Assembly: GCA_000508965.1 (NCBI GenBank)
Contig: BAHV02000001.1
Coordinates: 308,008-372,007, forward strand
Length of the DNA: 64,000 nt
Reading direction: 5' to 3'
DNA from: Dielma sp000508965
GTDB taxonomy: Bacteria; Bacillota_I; Bacilli_A; Erysipelotrichales; Erysipelotrichaceae
The position numbers and the translations under genes were made by a program. Numbering within the stretch: the stretch's first letter is position 1; each line of letters opens with the position of its first letter. Of this stretch, positions 37,005 to 46,229 are shown in pieces. Below the pieces are notes generated by a model. It saw only the letters and a program-made list of their open reading frames with translations. It was not told the DNA's origin and did no database searches.

Positions 37005-38675
37005 CTAGAACAAGCCAACGATATGTCCATCCTCATCAATGTCCATATCCAATGCCGCCGGATGTTTTGGCAGACCTGGCATAGTCATAACATTGCCAGT
37101 TAAAGCGACAATGAAGCCCGCTCCGATAGATGGGCGCAGCTCGCGAACCGTGATTCTGAAGCCTTTAGGTGCTCCGTAAATCTTCGCGTTATCAGTCAGA
37201 GATGTCTGACACTTAGCCATACAGATTGGTGTTTTATTCCAACCCAGCTCATCATAAATTTTAATCTGCTCAGCCGCTTCCTCGGTAAAGTCAACACCAT
37301 CAGCACCATAAACACACTTCGCGATGCGTTCAATCTTAGCTTCAATGGATTCATTTACATCATACAACGGTGCGAATTCATTTTCTTGTTCACAGATGCC
37401 AACAAGCTGTTGCGCCAAATCCAGTGCGCCCTCGCCGCCTTTAGCCCAAACTTGAGATAATGACATTGGGTGACCCTCTTCGCGGCACCATGCCTGCAGC
37501 GCTTCAACTTCTGCCTGTGTATCTGTCGCAAATTCATTAATAGCAACAATATATGGAAGCTTAAACTGTTTCACTGTATCGATATGCTTCGCCAGATTCG
37601 CACAGCCATCAAGCATCGCCTGAACATTTTCTTCTTTTAAGTTCTCAAATTCAATGCCGCCATGCTGTTTCAAAGCACGAATGGTTGCGACGATAACGAC
37701 GGCGCTTGGTTTCAGATTACCAAACCGGCATTTAATATCCAAGAATTTCTCAGCCCCTAAATCAGCACCGAAGCCTGCCTCTGTGACAACATAATCACCC
37801 AGCTTTAATGCCAGCTTTGTCGCTAAGATTGAATTACAGCCATGTGCAATATTCGCAAAAGGACCGCCATGGACAATCGCCGGGTTGTTTTCCAGCGTCT
37901 GCACCAGATTAGGCTTGATGGCATCCTTCATAATCATTGCCAGTGCGCCCTCAATTTTCAAATCCTTTACAAAAACCGGTTTACCTTCTAAATTATATCC
38001 AATCAGCATATTAGACAGCCGCTCTTTTAAGTCCATTAAAGAAGTAGACAGACATAAAACCGCCATCACCTCTGAAGCAACTGTAATATTGAAACCATCT
38101 TTACGCTCAACACCGTTGGCCTTTGGCCCCAAGCCTACTTCGATTTGACGCAGAGTACGATCATTCATATCCAGACAGCGTTTCCATGTAATCCGCTCAA
38201 TATCCAGATTCAGCTCATTCCCTTGATGAATATGATTATCAATACATGCACTGATCAGATTATTTGCAGTTGTGATTGCATGCATATCACCGGTAAAATG
38301 AAGATTCAAATCCTCCATTGGCACTACCTGGGCATAACCGCCGCCGGCCGCACCGCCCTTTAAACCAAATACCGGTCCCAAAGAAGGTTCTCGCAGGGCA
38401 ATCACTGTTTTCTTACCCAGACGATTTAAACCGTCACCCAAGCCTACCGTTGTCGTTGACTTACCTTCACCAGCCTTTGTCGGATTGATTGCCGTTACCA
38501 AAATCAGCTTTCCATCTTTTTTATCCTGATTCTTTTTTAATAAATCAAGATTTAACTTCGCTTTATATTTACCGTAATACTCCAGATCATCTTCCTCAAT
38601 ACCGATCTTTTCTGCAACCTTATCAATCTTCAGCAGCTTTGCTTCCTGAGCAATCTCCAAATCTGTCTTGTACAT
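37005..38675 (-). CDS. fhs: Formate--tetrahydrofolate ligase
   Basis: A 556-residue protein, the full family length. It makes 10-formyl-tetrahydrofolate from formate, THF and ATP in the cytosol. The ATP-binding loop TAINPTKAGEGKSTTTVGLG is at residues about 59-78; EPSLGPVFGLKGGAAGGGYAQ motifs and the C-terminal MTMPGLPKHPAA are typical. It is the last gene of purD-purB-fhs, 23 bp after purB, with AGAGG before the ATG. Its product supplies the one-carbon donor for PurN and PurH, encoded in the other pur operon, which explains the clustering. Confidence 0.97.
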   Translation of the reverse strand: MYKTDLEIAQEAKLLKIDKVAEKIGIEEDDLEYYGKYKAKLNLDLLKKNQDKKDGKLILVTAINPTKAGEGKSTTTVGLGDGLNRLGKKTVIALREPSLGPVFGLKGGAAGGGYAQVVPMEDLNLHFTGDMHAITTANNLISACIDNHIHQGNELNLDIERITWKRCLDMNDRTLRQIEVGLGPKANGVERKDGFNITVASEVMAVLCLSTSLMDLKERLSNMLIGYNLEGKPVFVKDLKIEGALAMIMKDAIKPNLVQTLENNPAIVHGGPFANIAHGCNSILATKLALKLGDYVVTEAGFGADLGAEKFLDIKCRFGNLKPSAVVIVATIRALKQHGGIEFENLKEENVQAMLDGCANLAKHIDTVKQFKLPYIVAINEFATDTQAEVEALQAWCREEGHPMSLSQVWAKGGEGALDLAQQLVGICEQENEFAPLYDVNESIEAKIERIAKCVYGADGVDFTEEAAEQIKIYDELGWNKTPICMAKCQTSLTDNAKIYGAPKGFRITVRELRPSIGAGFIVALTGNVMTMPGLPKHPAALDMDIDEDGHIVGLF

Positions 38676-38698
38676 AGTTTCGCCTCTTTTTCTCTCTA

Positions 38699-39994
38699 TT
38701 ATAAAAGACCTACACGTTTAAAGATAACATCCACATTCTTTACATGATGAGCCGGATTGAAGCAGTCATCAATTTCTTCCTGACTCAGCACCGCTGTAAC
38801 CTGCTCATTATTTTCCATCAATTCTTTAAAATTAACCTTTTCTTCCCATGCCTTCATCGCGTTTGGCTGTACCAAATCATAAGCCTGTTCCCTGGCGAAG
38901 CCTTTTTCAATCATTTTAAGCATAAAGCGCTGAGAATAAATCACGCCATAAGTTTTATTGATATTCTCACGCATATTCTCTTCAAATACGGTCAGAGTTT
39001 CAAGGATTGAGCCAAATCGGTTCAGCATATAATCAAGTAATTCTGTCGCATCAGGAGCAATAATTCTCTCCGCTGATGAATGTGAAATATCACGTTCATG
39101 CCATAATGGCACATCCTCATAAGCTGCCATCATATAACCGCGCATGACGCGTGAACAGCCGCACATATTTTCGGAACCGATAGGATTGCGTTTATGCGGC
39201 ATCGCACTTGAACCCTTCTGTCCTTTATTGAAATGCTCCTCAGCTTCACGCACTTCTGTACGCTGAAGGTGACGGATCTCGGTCGCCATCTTTTCAATTG
39301 AACCGGCTATTAATGCCAAGACTGCAAAGTAATCCGCATGACGGTCACGCTGTAAAACCTGAGTTGAAATATTAGCTGAATGAATACCCAGCTTATCACA
39401 TACATAATCCTGCACAAAAGGCGGAGTATTCGCGAAAGTTCCAACCGCACCGCTGATTTTGCCGGCTTCAACACCTGCAGCCGCATCTTCAAAGCGTTTC
39501 AGGTTTCTTTGCATCTCATCATACCATAATGCAAAGACTAAACCAAAGGTTGTAATCTCCGCATGAACACCGTGTGTTCGGCCAATCATCACCGTATCCT
39601 TATAGCGCAGTGCCTGTTTCTTTAAAATACTGATATAACGTTCTAAGTCCTCACGCAAGATCGCATTTGCCTGTTTGTATAAATAACCATAAGCAGTATC
39701 AACAACATCAGTGCTTGTTAAGCCATAATGAACCCATTTTTTCTCATCACCTAATGACTCTGAAACACAACGGGTAAAGGCTACTACATCATGCTTTGTT
39801 TCTTGTTCAATTTCATAGATTCGATCAATATCAAACTTTGCATTTGCCCATAGCTTCTCTACATCCGCTTTAGGAATCTCACCTAGTTCAGACCATGCTT
39901 CACATGCCAAAATTTCAACTTTCAGCCATGCTGCGAATTTGCTTTCTTCACTCCAAATATCACGCATGTTTTTTCTTGAATAACGTTCAATCAT
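38699..39994 (-). CDS. purB: Adenylosuccinate lyase
   Basis: A 431-residue protein of the fumarase/aspartase superfamily. It splits SAICAR to AICAR and adenylosuccinate to AMP, releasing fumarate. It carries the signature SSAMPHKRNPIGSEN (residues about 261-275), TSTDVVDTAYGY and the HGVHAEITTFG catalytic-histidine region. The start codon follows the purD stop directly (TAAATG), so translation is probably coupled. Nothing unusual. Confidence 0.97.
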   Translation of the reverse strand: MIERYSRKNMRDIWSEESKFAAWLKVEILACEAWSELGEIPKADVEKLWANAKFDIDRIYEIEQETKHDVVAFTRCVSESLGDEKKWVHYGLTSTDVVDTAYGYLYKQANAILREDLERYISILKKQALRYKDTVMIGRTHGVHAEITTFGLVFALWYDEMQRNLKRFEDAAAGVEAGKISGAVGTFANTPPFVQDYVCDKLGIHSANISTQVLQRDRHADYFAVLALIAGSIEKMATEIRHLQRTEVREAEEHFNKGQKGSSAMPHKRNPIGSENMCGCSRVMRGYMMAAYEDVPLWHERDISHSSAERIIAPDATELLDYMLNRFGSILETLTVFEENMRENINKTYGVIYSQRFMLKMIEKGFAREQAYDLVQPNAMKAWEEKVNFKELMENNEQVTAVLSQEEIDDCFNPAHHVKNVDVIFKRVGLL

Positions 39995-41233
39995 TTAGTC
40001 CACCATATCTTTCTTTCCAATATCACTTCGATAGAACAAACTGTCACACTTTATTTTCTTAATTTCTGTATAAGCCTTATCATATGCTTCTTCAAGGGTT
40101 GACCCTTCCTCTGTAAGCAGCAGCACGCGGCCGCCAGCTGTCAGCAATTTACCACCCTTCGTCTTAGTACCCATATGGAATACTAGACCGTCAACATCCT
40201 CAACTCCTTCAATCAATGCATCTTGTGTCGATGATGCAGGATAATTGGTACTGGCAAGCACTACACCAAGACGAACCTTATCCGACCACTTAAGCGTCAT
40301 TGTTTTCCCGGCCATCACATTCAATATAACTTCCACAAAGTCACTTTCTAATCTTGGCAGAATGACTTCTGCCTCCGGATCACCAAAGCGTGCATTAAAT
40401 TCTATTGTCTTGACGCCATCATCAGTCAGCATCAAACCGCCATATAAGAAACCGGTGAACGGATGACCTTCTTCTACCATCGCCTTAGCCATAGGTTTCA
40501 TGACTTTCTCCATCGCTTCCCCGACAATATCAGGCGTGATCTTTTTCACTGGTGAATATACACCCATACCGCCAGTATTTGGACCTTTATCACCATCATA
40601 GGCACATTTGTGATCCTGAGCAATTTCCATTGGAATTACAATCTCATTACATACAAAGCTCATCAGTGAGAATTCAAAGCCGCGCAGACATTCTTCAATG
40701 ACCACACGGTTATGTTCAATCGCAAACGCAATTTTCAATGCCTCAACAGCTTCTTCTAAACTTTCCGCTACCGTTACACCCTTACCGGCTTTCAAGCCGT
40801 CTTCCTTGATTACAATCGGCGCGCCCTTTTCTTCAACATAAGCCAGCGCTTCCTCATAATTATCAAAGGTCTGATAGGCAGCTGTCGGAATATGATATTT
40901 TTTCATGATCCGTTTAGCGAAATCCTTACTTGTTTCCACCTGTGCCGCATCCTTGCTCGGGCCGAAAATCTTAAGCCCTTCAGCCTGAAAAGCATCAACA
41001 ATACCCAGCGATAAGCTGCTTTCAGGACCAACGATTGTCAGATCGATCTGTTTAGCTTTAGCAAATTCGGTTAAACCTTTTACATCATCATCACGAAGTT
41101 CAACGAGTTCAGCCAGCGGTTCCATACCGACATTCCCCGGCGCCGCATAAATCTTATCTACCAGTCTGCTTTTTGAGCAGGCATAAACTAAAGCATGTTC
41201 ACGTCCGCCTTTACCAAGTACCAGTACCTTCAT
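39995..41233 (-). CDS. purD: Phosphoribosylamine--glycine ligase
   Basis: A 412-residue ATP-grasp enzyme that joins glycine to phosphoribosylamine to give GAR. The N-terminus is MKVLVLGKGGREHALVYAC; the ATP-grasp part has IVIKEDGLKAGKGVTVA, GPNTGGMGVYSP and FNARFGDPEAEVILPRL. I chose the ATG at 41233 because AAGGAG lies 5 bp upstream and because family members start at this MKVLV. It is the first gene of the purD-purB-fhs operon. Confidence 0.96.
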   Translation of the reverse strand: MKVLVLGKGGREHALVYACSKSRLVDKIYAAPGNVGMEPLAELVELRDDDVKGLTEFAKAKQIDLTIVGPESSLSLGIVDAFQAEGLKIFGPSKDAAQVETSKDFAKRIMKKYHIPTAAYQTFDNYEEALAYVEEKGAPIVIKEDGLKAGKGVTVAESLEEAVEALKIAFAIEHNRVVIEECLRGFEFSLMSFVCNEIVIPMEIAQDHKCAYDGDKGPNTGGMGVYSPVKKITPDIVGEAMEKVMKPMAKAMVEEGHPFTGFLYGGLMLTDDGVKTIEFNARFGDPEAEVILPRLESDFVEVILNVMAGKTMTLKWSDKVRLGVVLASTNYPASSTQDALIEGVEDVDGLVFHMGTKTKGGKLLTAGGRVLLLTEEGSTLEEAYDKAYTEIKKIKCDSLFYRSDIGKKDMVD

Positions 41234-41248
41234 AATGTCTCCTTCCAC

Positions 41249-41384
41249 TGCTTAAAAAAACAAATGACTGTTTCCAAAAAACAGCCTGTTTAAAGCAGGT
41301 TTCCACATTTATTTTACTGTATTTAAACCTTTTTTACAATGCTTATTATCAGCGTTATATAAATAATTTTTGGCAAATTTGCAA
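41249..41384 (-). promoter_or_regulatory. Promoter region and possible attenuator of purD operon
   Basis: Two candidate promoters read leftwards: TTGCAA (41379-41384), 17 bp, TATATA (41356-41361); and TTGTAA (41334-41339), 17 bp, TAAAAT (41311-41316). The leader then holds small hairpins (CCTG/CAGG and CTGTTT/AAACAG) followed by TTTGTTTTTTT before the ribosome site, a weak candidate attenuator. I see no purine-riboswitch core here, unlike in the purE leader. Confidence 0.4.
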
Positions 41385-41444
41385 TTTAAAATTGATTTTT
41401 CAGTTCAAATCAGCTTTTTCAATTCAAATATCCTGAATAAAAAG

Positions 41445-41464
41445 TGATTTTTGATCAAAAATCA
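41445..41464. repeat. 20-bp perfect palindrome upstream of purD
   Basis: TGATTTTTGATCAAAAATCA lies between the purD promoters and the divergent DUF1905 gene. It is A+T-rich, so chance is possible; it could be an operator for either side. The rest of 41385-41553 holds only A/T-rich repeats of TTTTTCA and AATCA type. Confidence 0.35.
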
Positions 41465-41567
41465 TCATTTTTCAATTTTCACAGCCGAGCTTTTTCATTA
41501 TCTTTGTGTGCTGATTTCTGCAAGAATTGATTTATTGGGTTAAAATAGTGATTAGGAGGTAATGATT

Positions 41568-41837
41568 ATGAATCCAAAAACCTATGAATTTGACGCAGTT
41601 ATCCGCAAGGTTGACGGTATTGACGGCGCTTATATAGAGTTCCCATATGATGTAAAGAAAGAATTTGGCAAAGGCCGTGTTAAGGTAAAGGCCGCCTTTG
41701 ACGGTGAGCTGTATAACGGCAGTCTTGTCCGCATGAAAACACCGGGACATATACTTGGCTTAAGAAAGGATATTCGGGCTAAAATCAATAAACAAGCCGG
41801 TGATGCTGTGCATGTAGTGATTCAAGAACGTGAATAA
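41568..41837 (+). CDS. DUF1905-family protein
   Basis: An 89-residue protein fitting the DUF1905 family of small beta-barrel-like proteins: YEFDAVIRKVDGIDGAYIEF, then KGRVKVKAAFDGELYNGSLV, and a C-terminus with GLRKDIRAKINKQAGDAVHV. The biochemical role of the family is not established. I chose the ATG at 41568 because AGGAGGT lies 7 bp before it; the in-frame ATG at 41562 is only 1 bp from the ribosome site. It is a single gene, divergent from purD and convergent with the GNAT gene. Confidence 0.85.
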   Translation: MNPKTYEFDAVIRKVDGIDGAYIEFPYDVKKEFGKGRVKVKAAFDGELYNGSLVRMKTPGHILGLRKDIRAKINKQAGDAVHVVIQERE

Positions 41838-41870
41838 GGATCGGTATTAAACTATACCGACCCTTTTTAT
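41838..41870 (+). terminator. Terminator after DUF1905 gene
   Basis: TCGGTAT and ATACCGA form a 7-bp stem, extended by GG/CC across a bulged A, followed by TTTTTATTTTT. It overlaps the end of the convergent GNAT gene and could serve both. Confidence 0.8.
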
Positions 41871-42397
41871 TTTTGCCAAATCTTGGGTATGACCGCACCG
41901 CAGCTGTACAGCATGAAGAACAAAATAAACTGACGTTTATCAAACTCACCGCCTTGAATTAAAATTTCCTGTATCTGCCCCGATAGCTTCATCATATAAT
42001 TGGTTTCCATATAGCCATTACGCAAGTAAAATTGTTTGCGTTTTTCTCTTTGCACACGATTGACAGCTGATTCATCACAAGGTTCAATCGATACAATGAC
42101 TTTATTAAAAGCTGCCCGCTCTTGTATGTCTTTCAGTATCTGACTGCCGTACCCTTTTGACCGCCGCTTTTCATCAACTGCCAAAAACATGATAAATGTT
42201 TGTTTTCGCAAAGATGCCATGTAGGCAATACCGCATAGGACATCTTCGTCATAGTAAGCAAGAAATTCAGTATGCCACAAACAGGACATAATCAGCATCA
42301 AGGGAAACGGCATCCGTTCTGCCTTTGGAAATGCAGCTTCATAGAGCTGTTTAATCTCATTTTTACGTTTGCTTTTAATGACTTTTTCGACATTCAT
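41867..42397 (-). CDS. GNAT-family N-acetyltransferase
   Basis: A 176-residue protein with the GNAT fold: residues about 45-75 (FLAYYDEDVLCGIAYMASLR) and the acetyl-CoA loop region FLAVDEKRRSKGYGSQILKD (about 92-111, containing the R/Q-x-x-G-x-G/A type loop), then YLRNGYMETNY near the C-terminus. The substrate cannot be told. It follows the membrane-protein gene on the same strand with a gap of 69 bp, which contains a TATAAT-like box, so it may have its own promoter. Confidence 0.8.
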   Translation of the reverse strand: MNVEKVIKSKRKNEIKQLYEAAFPKAERMPFPLMLIMSCLWHTEFLAYYDEDVLCGIAYMASLRKQTFIMFLAVDEKRRSKGYGSQILKDIQERAAFNKVIVSIEPCDESAVNRVQREKRKQFYLRNGYMETNYMMKLSGQIQEILIQGGEFDKRQFILFFMLYSCGAVIPKIWQK

Positions 42398-42466
42398 AAG
42401 GATTTTACCTTTCTCCGCTTTTTCTCATATATTATAAGGCGATTATAACACAAGATCAGCAATCAA

Positions 42467-43024
42467 TTAGTAAATTTCATTATGTTCGATGACTTGTTTA
42501 TACAGATTGCACGTCAATACGACACAGGATAGTGAGAAAAAGACCTCAAGTGCTGTGCTGACAATGCCGACTAAAAGGAAAAACAAGCACGACATTGCCG
42601 TAATAAAATGCAAACTATAAAGATAGATTTTATAATCAGATCGATACTGCCGATATGCTCTCCCTACGATGCGATACAGGATTAAAAGCAGTAGGAGTGA
42701 TGCCAGGAAAGCGAAAACGATATGCAGTTTTGATTGGAATGGAAATTGTTCAGGCAGATAAGGGGTTGTGACAGCCATAAACAGCAGCAATATCGCTGTT
42801 TTCAATAAAATGCTTTCCAACCTGGCTTCTTGAAAACGCATTAAGATGCGATTGATTAATACATAGAAGTAAATGCCTACCAATACTCCCCATAGTAAAA
42901 ATGCCAGCTGATTGCTTGGCAGATTTCCATGGACAGAAAAATTCGAATCAAATAAATGACTGCCTTTAATGAAAAGCAGTGTATAAGCTGGAATTAATAC
43001 ATAAGTCATAAGATTAAGCAGCAT
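42467..43024 (-). CDS. Small integral membrane protein, unknown function
   Basis: A 185-residue protein with about five hydrophobic helices (residues about 5-20, 41-60, 70-88, 103-120 and 137-172) and short charged loops (RFQEARLES, RAYRQYRSDYK). GGAGGG stands 5 bp before the ATG. It lies 48 bp after dapH on the same strand and may be the last gene of the dap transcript. I do not recognise the family. Confidence 0.6.
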   Translation of the reverse strand: MLLNLMTYVLIPAYTLLFIKGSHLFDSNFSVHGNLPSNQLAFLLWGVLVGIYFYVLINRILMRFQEARLESILLKTAILLLFMAVTTPYLPEQFPFQSKLHIVFAFLASLLLLLILYRIVGRAYRQYRSDYKIYLYSLHFITAMSCLFFLLVGIVSTALEVFFSLSCVVLTCNLYKQVIEHNEIY

Positions 43025-43072
43025 AAAATCCCTCCGCTATTAGGGTTGCCAGCTATGCTGCTTTTATCAAAT

Positions 43073-43759
43073 CTATCTCAGCGCGTCGATGATTTTAGTT
43101 TTATCTGTCTCTACTTCACATTTCATTTTAATCACTCTGGCTGGATTGCCGACAACAACACAGTTAGCTTCTACATCTTTAGTGACAATCGCACCGGCAC
43201 CTACAACAGCGCCCTTTTTGATGCGGATACCTTCCAGAATTACCGCGTTGGCACCAATCAGAACATCATCTTCAATAATTACCGGGGTGGCATTCGGCGG
43301 TTCAATGACCCCGGCCAGTACCGCACCGGCACCGATATGACAGCGTTTGCCAATCTGTACACAGCCGCCGATGATTGCTCCCATATCAATCATCGTTGCT
43401 TCCCCGACAGAGGCGCCGATATTAAGAATCGCCCCCATCATGATGACTGCCTTTGAGTCAATTGTCACATGGCCACGCACTATGGCTCCGGGTTCGATTC
43501 TCGCATCTAAATGTTTGATATCCTGCAATCCAACAGCGCTGTTGCGGGCTGACGGTTCAATGACCATTTCTTCAATTTCTGACTGATAGGCATCTAAAAC
43601 CGGTTTAATCTCTTCATAATCGCCAAATATGATCTGATCCTGAATGCCAAACACATGACAATGTTTTAATGGCAGCTGTGTCCGGCATTTAAGATAGACC
43701 TTTACCGGTGTTTTTTTCTTACCTTTACTGATCGTATCGATGATTTCTGCTCGTTCCAT
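43073..43759 (-). CDS. dapH: Tetrahydrodipicolinate N-acetyltransferase
   Basis: A 228-residue left-handed beta-helix acyltransferase. The N-terminal part (MERAEIIDTISKGKKKTPVK) is typical of DapH, and the rest is hexapeptide repeats (DARIEPGAIVRGHVTID, IGASVGEATMIDMGAIIGG, IGAGAVLAGVIEP). It acetylates tetrahydrodipicolinate in the acetyl branch of lysine/DAP synthesis. Its start overlaps the end of dapB by 35 bp, so the two are coupled. DapD (succinyl type) is less likely, judging by length and N-terminus. Confidence 0.92.
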   Translation of the reverse strand: MERAEIIDTISKGKKKTPVKVYLKCRTQLPLKHCHVFGIQDQIIFGDYEEIKPVLDAYQSEIEEMVIEPSARNSAVGLQDIKHLDARIEPGAIVRGHVTIDSKAVIMMGAILNIGASVGEATMIDMGAIIGGCVQIGKRCHIGAGAVLAGVIEPPNATPVIIEDDVLIGANAVILEGIRIKKGAVVGAGAIVTKDVEANCVVVGNPARVIKMKCEVETDKTKIIDALR

Positions 43760-44477
43760 TAACTTCCTCCCACATGCTTAATACATCCTCCATTGTATAA
43801 TATCCTTTTTCTTTATCAGATAAGAAAGCCGCCGCCTTGATTGCCCCATGGATAAAGATTCGTTTATTTACAGCTTTATGAGTAATTTCCAGGCTTTCAT
43901 CCTCACCTAGATATAAGATGGTATGTTCACCGGCCAGATTACCGCCGCGAATTGCATGGATACCAATCTCTTTACCGCGCTGTCCGCATTCACCGCGCCG
44001 TCCGTATAGTTCATTATATTGGTGCGCCGGATTCATGATTCCGGCCAGTTGTTTGGCTGTACCGCTTGGCGCGTCGACTTTCTGATTATGATGCTTCTCG
44101 ATGATTTCTATATCAAAATCCTCAGCCAAGATCGGTGTTATCTGCTTCAAAGCCTGTTTTAAGACTGCAATCCCCAAGGAGAAATTCGCTTCCTGGATGA
44201 TTGGTATCTGCATAGCCGCAGCATGAATTGATAATTGCTGCTTCTGCGTATAATTGGTTGTCCCTAATACGAGTTTGACATGGTAATTTAATGCATATTC
44301 AAGCAATGCCTGCAGATTATCCGGATGTGAAAAATCAAAGACCAGTTCCGGCGGCTCACTAAGCGTTTGCAGCTCATAACCGCGATGAACTGCAGCGATG
44401 ATCTCATTATTATTCTTTTCCAATGTCTGCTTCAGCAAACTTCCCATCTTGCCAGTACCCACAATTCCTAACCGCAT
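43725..44477 (-). CDS. dapB: 4-hydroxy-tetrahydrodipicolinate reductase
   Basis: A 250-residue protein with the NAD(P)H-binding GIVGTGKMGSLLKQ, LVLGTTNYTQKQ, ANFSLGIAVLKQ, the catalytic EKHHNQKVDAPSGTAKQLA and the domain-closing GGNLAGEHTILYLG. It reduces the DapA product in lysine/DAP synthesis. I prefer the ATG at 44477, 8 bp after GAGG, over the upstream in-frame GTG at 44486. It lies 43 bp after dapF in the same operon. Confidence 0.95.
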   Translation of the reverse strand: MRLGIVGTGKMGSLLKQTLEKNNNEIIAAVHRGYELQTLSEPPELVFDFSHPDNLQALLEYALNYHVKLVLGTTNYTQKQQLSIHAAAMQIPIIQEANFSLGIAVLKQALKQITPILAEDFDIEIIEKHHNQKVDAPSGTAKQLAGIMNPAHQYNELYGRRGECGQRGKEIGIHAIRGGNLAGEHTILYLGEDESLEITHKAVNKRIFIHGAIKAAAFLSDKEKGYYTMEDVLSMWEEVNGTSRNHRYDQ

Positions 44478-44520
44478 ATGCCGCACCTCATCTCTATACA
44501 GTTTATGTTAGAGATCCGCA

Positions 44521-45327
44521 TTAATATTCCTGCCAGTATCCTTGTGCGATTTTTACTGCCGGTCCCTTAAGCCGGATCGTATCACCCACATCAACGATCA
44601 GTTTTCCATAGGGTAAAAGTACAGTAACCGGACTTATGCATTTGCCATCTCTTACCGCTATATAAGCTGAGGCACAGGCGCCAGTTCCACAGGCTGCGGT
44701 AATGCCAACTCCCCGCTCATAGGTTACTAGCTCAATTGTATGCTCATCCGTCACCCACACAAAATCAACATTTGTCTGATTTTTAAAAATTGGATGATTG
44801 CATAGCTGGGCACCGAAACTGTCCATCGATGCAATATCTAGGTCAGCCGTATATAAAACTGTGTGAACAGCACCGATGAATACTGAACTCACAGACAGCA
44901 GCCGATCTGATACAAATAGCTTCTGATGCAGAAAAGAAGTCTCCATCGTATCAATATCCATTGACGCAGCTTTACAATCTGGTTTTCCCAGATCGACCGT
45001 GCATGAAAAGGGATCATGACTGACATCCATAACCTTCATTTTACCTGCCTTTGTTTCTACTCTGCTGATGTCACTTTCTGCCATTCCCTGATCGATGCAA
45101 TATTTTACAAAACAGCGCAGACCATTACCGCACATCGCTGCCTCGCTGCCATCACTATTAAAAATACGCATCGAACATGGCTTGCGGGTTACTGCCAGCA
45201 AACCGTCTGCCCCAATGCCAGTTTTTCGGTGACATAGCTTCTTGGCGAGCTCTGATAAGTCCTGATGCCATTCCTCGATGATAATAAAATCATTGCCGCA
45301 GCCATGATATTTAGAAAATGCCTGCAT
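44521..45327 (-). CDS. dapF: Diaminopimelate epimerase
   Basis: A 268-residue protein that converts LL- to meso-diaminopimelate for lysine and, in many species, peptidoglycan. Both catalytic cysteines are visible: AAMCGNGLRCFVKY (about residues 69-82) and ITAACGTGACAS (about 215-226). It is the first gene of dapF-dapB-dapH, with GGAGGG before the ATG and its own promoter at 45345-45373. Confidence 0.95.
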   Translation of the reverse strand: MQAFSKYHGCGNDFIIIEEWHQDLSELAKKLCHRKTGIGADGLLAVTRKPCSMRIFNSDGSEAAMCGNGLRCFVKYCIDQGMAESDISRVETKAGKMKVMDVSHDPFSCTVDLGKPDCKAASMDIDTMETSFLHQKLFVSDRLLSVSSVFIGAVHTVLYTADLDIASMDSFGAQLCNHPIFKNQTNVDFVWVTDEHTIELVTYERGVGITAACGTGACASAYIAVRDGKCISPVTVLLPYGKLIVDVGDTIRLKGPAVKIAQGYWQEY

Positions 45328-45344
45328 CTCATCCCTCCAGAATC

Positions 45345-45373
45345 AGTATATGTCAGCGGGGACAGAATGTTAA
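45345..45373 (-). promoter_or_regulatory. Promoter of the dapF-dapB-dapH operon
   Basis: On the minus strand TTAACA, a 17-bp spacer and TATACT, ending about 18 bp before the dapF ATG. The -35 touches the T-run of the terminator of the upstream MerR gene, so the operon is independent of that gene. Confidence 0.6.
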
Positions 45374-45400
45374 AAAAGAAACAGCGTCCACTGTTTCTTT
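45371..45400 (-). terminator. Terminator of the MerR-like gene
   Basis: On the minus strand AGAAACAG-TGGACG-CTGTTTCT followed by TTTTTA, 5-8 bp after the stop codon. Confidence 0.85.
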
Positions 45401-45405
45401 ATCAG

Positions 45406-46146
45406 CTAATCAATGATTTCCAGCCATGCCTCATAATAATCCGTGCGCTCCTGATCAAAGGCAGTCCCCATATATTTACCAATAATCGTGCCTGTTTTCA
45501 AATTATATGCAGCTGCTGCTTCATAAAAAGCAGGGGCATTATTGATTGAAGCATCATCAGAATTCAATTTCAGCAACCCTTTCAGATAACGCTTCGACAC
45601 TTTATCACCCGCTCTAAATAATTCATCTTGTTCATTATCCGTAAACATGCCATACAAACAACTTCCCTGCGGCAGTAATAGGATTGCTGAACGGGAAGGA
45701 TCATAAATAAACAGCTCCATGTCCTCCTTGCTTTCAAATGAAAATGAACGTATCGAAGGAATTTTTACTTCAACAAGTATAAAATCTTTTATCGCTTCTA
45801 ATTGTTTCACATTTTCAAGCAAGGCTTTTTTATGCTGAATCGCATTCAGCGTTTCCTCGATCTCTTTAATTTGTTTCAACAGTTTTGCTTCACTGTCAGC
45901 GAATAGCTTCAGCTGCTGATCAGCACTCATTTTAGGCAGTTCACGTATTGACTTTACGGGTATTGATAAACTTCGGTTTAATATTACATCACAAATATCC
46001 AGCATTGTTTTCCATGTAGGCATACGATAATTATTATCCGCACTGCGTTCAAATCGGATTAAGCCTTCATTATCCCAATAGCGCAGTGCTGAAGGGGCGA
46101 CATGAAATAAGTCAGCTAATTTTTTTAGTGTTTGTTGCTCATTCAT
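45406..46146 (-). CDS. MerR-family transcriptional regulator, divergent to MATE pump
   Basis: A 246-residue protein from the ATG at 46146, which has GGAG 5 bp upstream; a longer frame to 46161 has no ribosome site. The N-terminal HTH is typical: KKLADLFHVAPSALRYWDNEGLI and the wing ADNNYRM. A coiled-coil linker (KLLKQIKEIEETLNAIQHKK) follows, then a GyrI-like C-terminal effector domain. MerR proteins with such domains sense organic compounds and untwist 19-bp-spacer promoters. The divergent efflux gene with just such a promoter is the likely target; the ligand is unknown. Confidence 0.85.
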   Translation of the reverse strand: MNEQQTLKKLADLFHVAPSALRYWDNEGLIRFERSADNNYRMPTWKTMLDICDVILNRSLSIPVKSIRELPKMSADQQLKLFADSEAKLLKQIKEIEETLNAIQHKKALLENVKQLEAIKDFILVEVKIPSIRSFSFESKEDMELFIYDPSRSAILLLPQGSCLYGMFTDNEQDELFRAGDKVSKRYLKGLLKLNSDDASINNAPAFYEAAAAYNLKTGTIIGKYMGTAFDQERTDYYEAWLEIID

Positions 46147-46167
46147 AGGATCTCCAATCAAATTTTC

Positions 46168-46198
46168 TTGACATTAAAGTTACTTTAAGCTTTATGCT
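46168..46198 (+). promoter_or_regulatory. MerR-type promoter/operator of the MATE gene
   Basis: TTGACA (46168-46173), a 19-bp spacer and TATGCT (46193-46198). The spacer contains the perfect palindrome TTAAAGT-T-ACTTTAA (46174-46188). An over-long spacer with a central dyad is the hallmark of MerR-activated promoters. Confidence 0.75.
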
Positions 46199-46229
46199 CT
46201 TATTGTACGCTATTTGGGAGGAATTTACT

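Noticed and set aside
41249..41550. Purine riboswitch upstream of purD
   Set aside because: No GTCTCTACC or GACTAC core is present on either strand.
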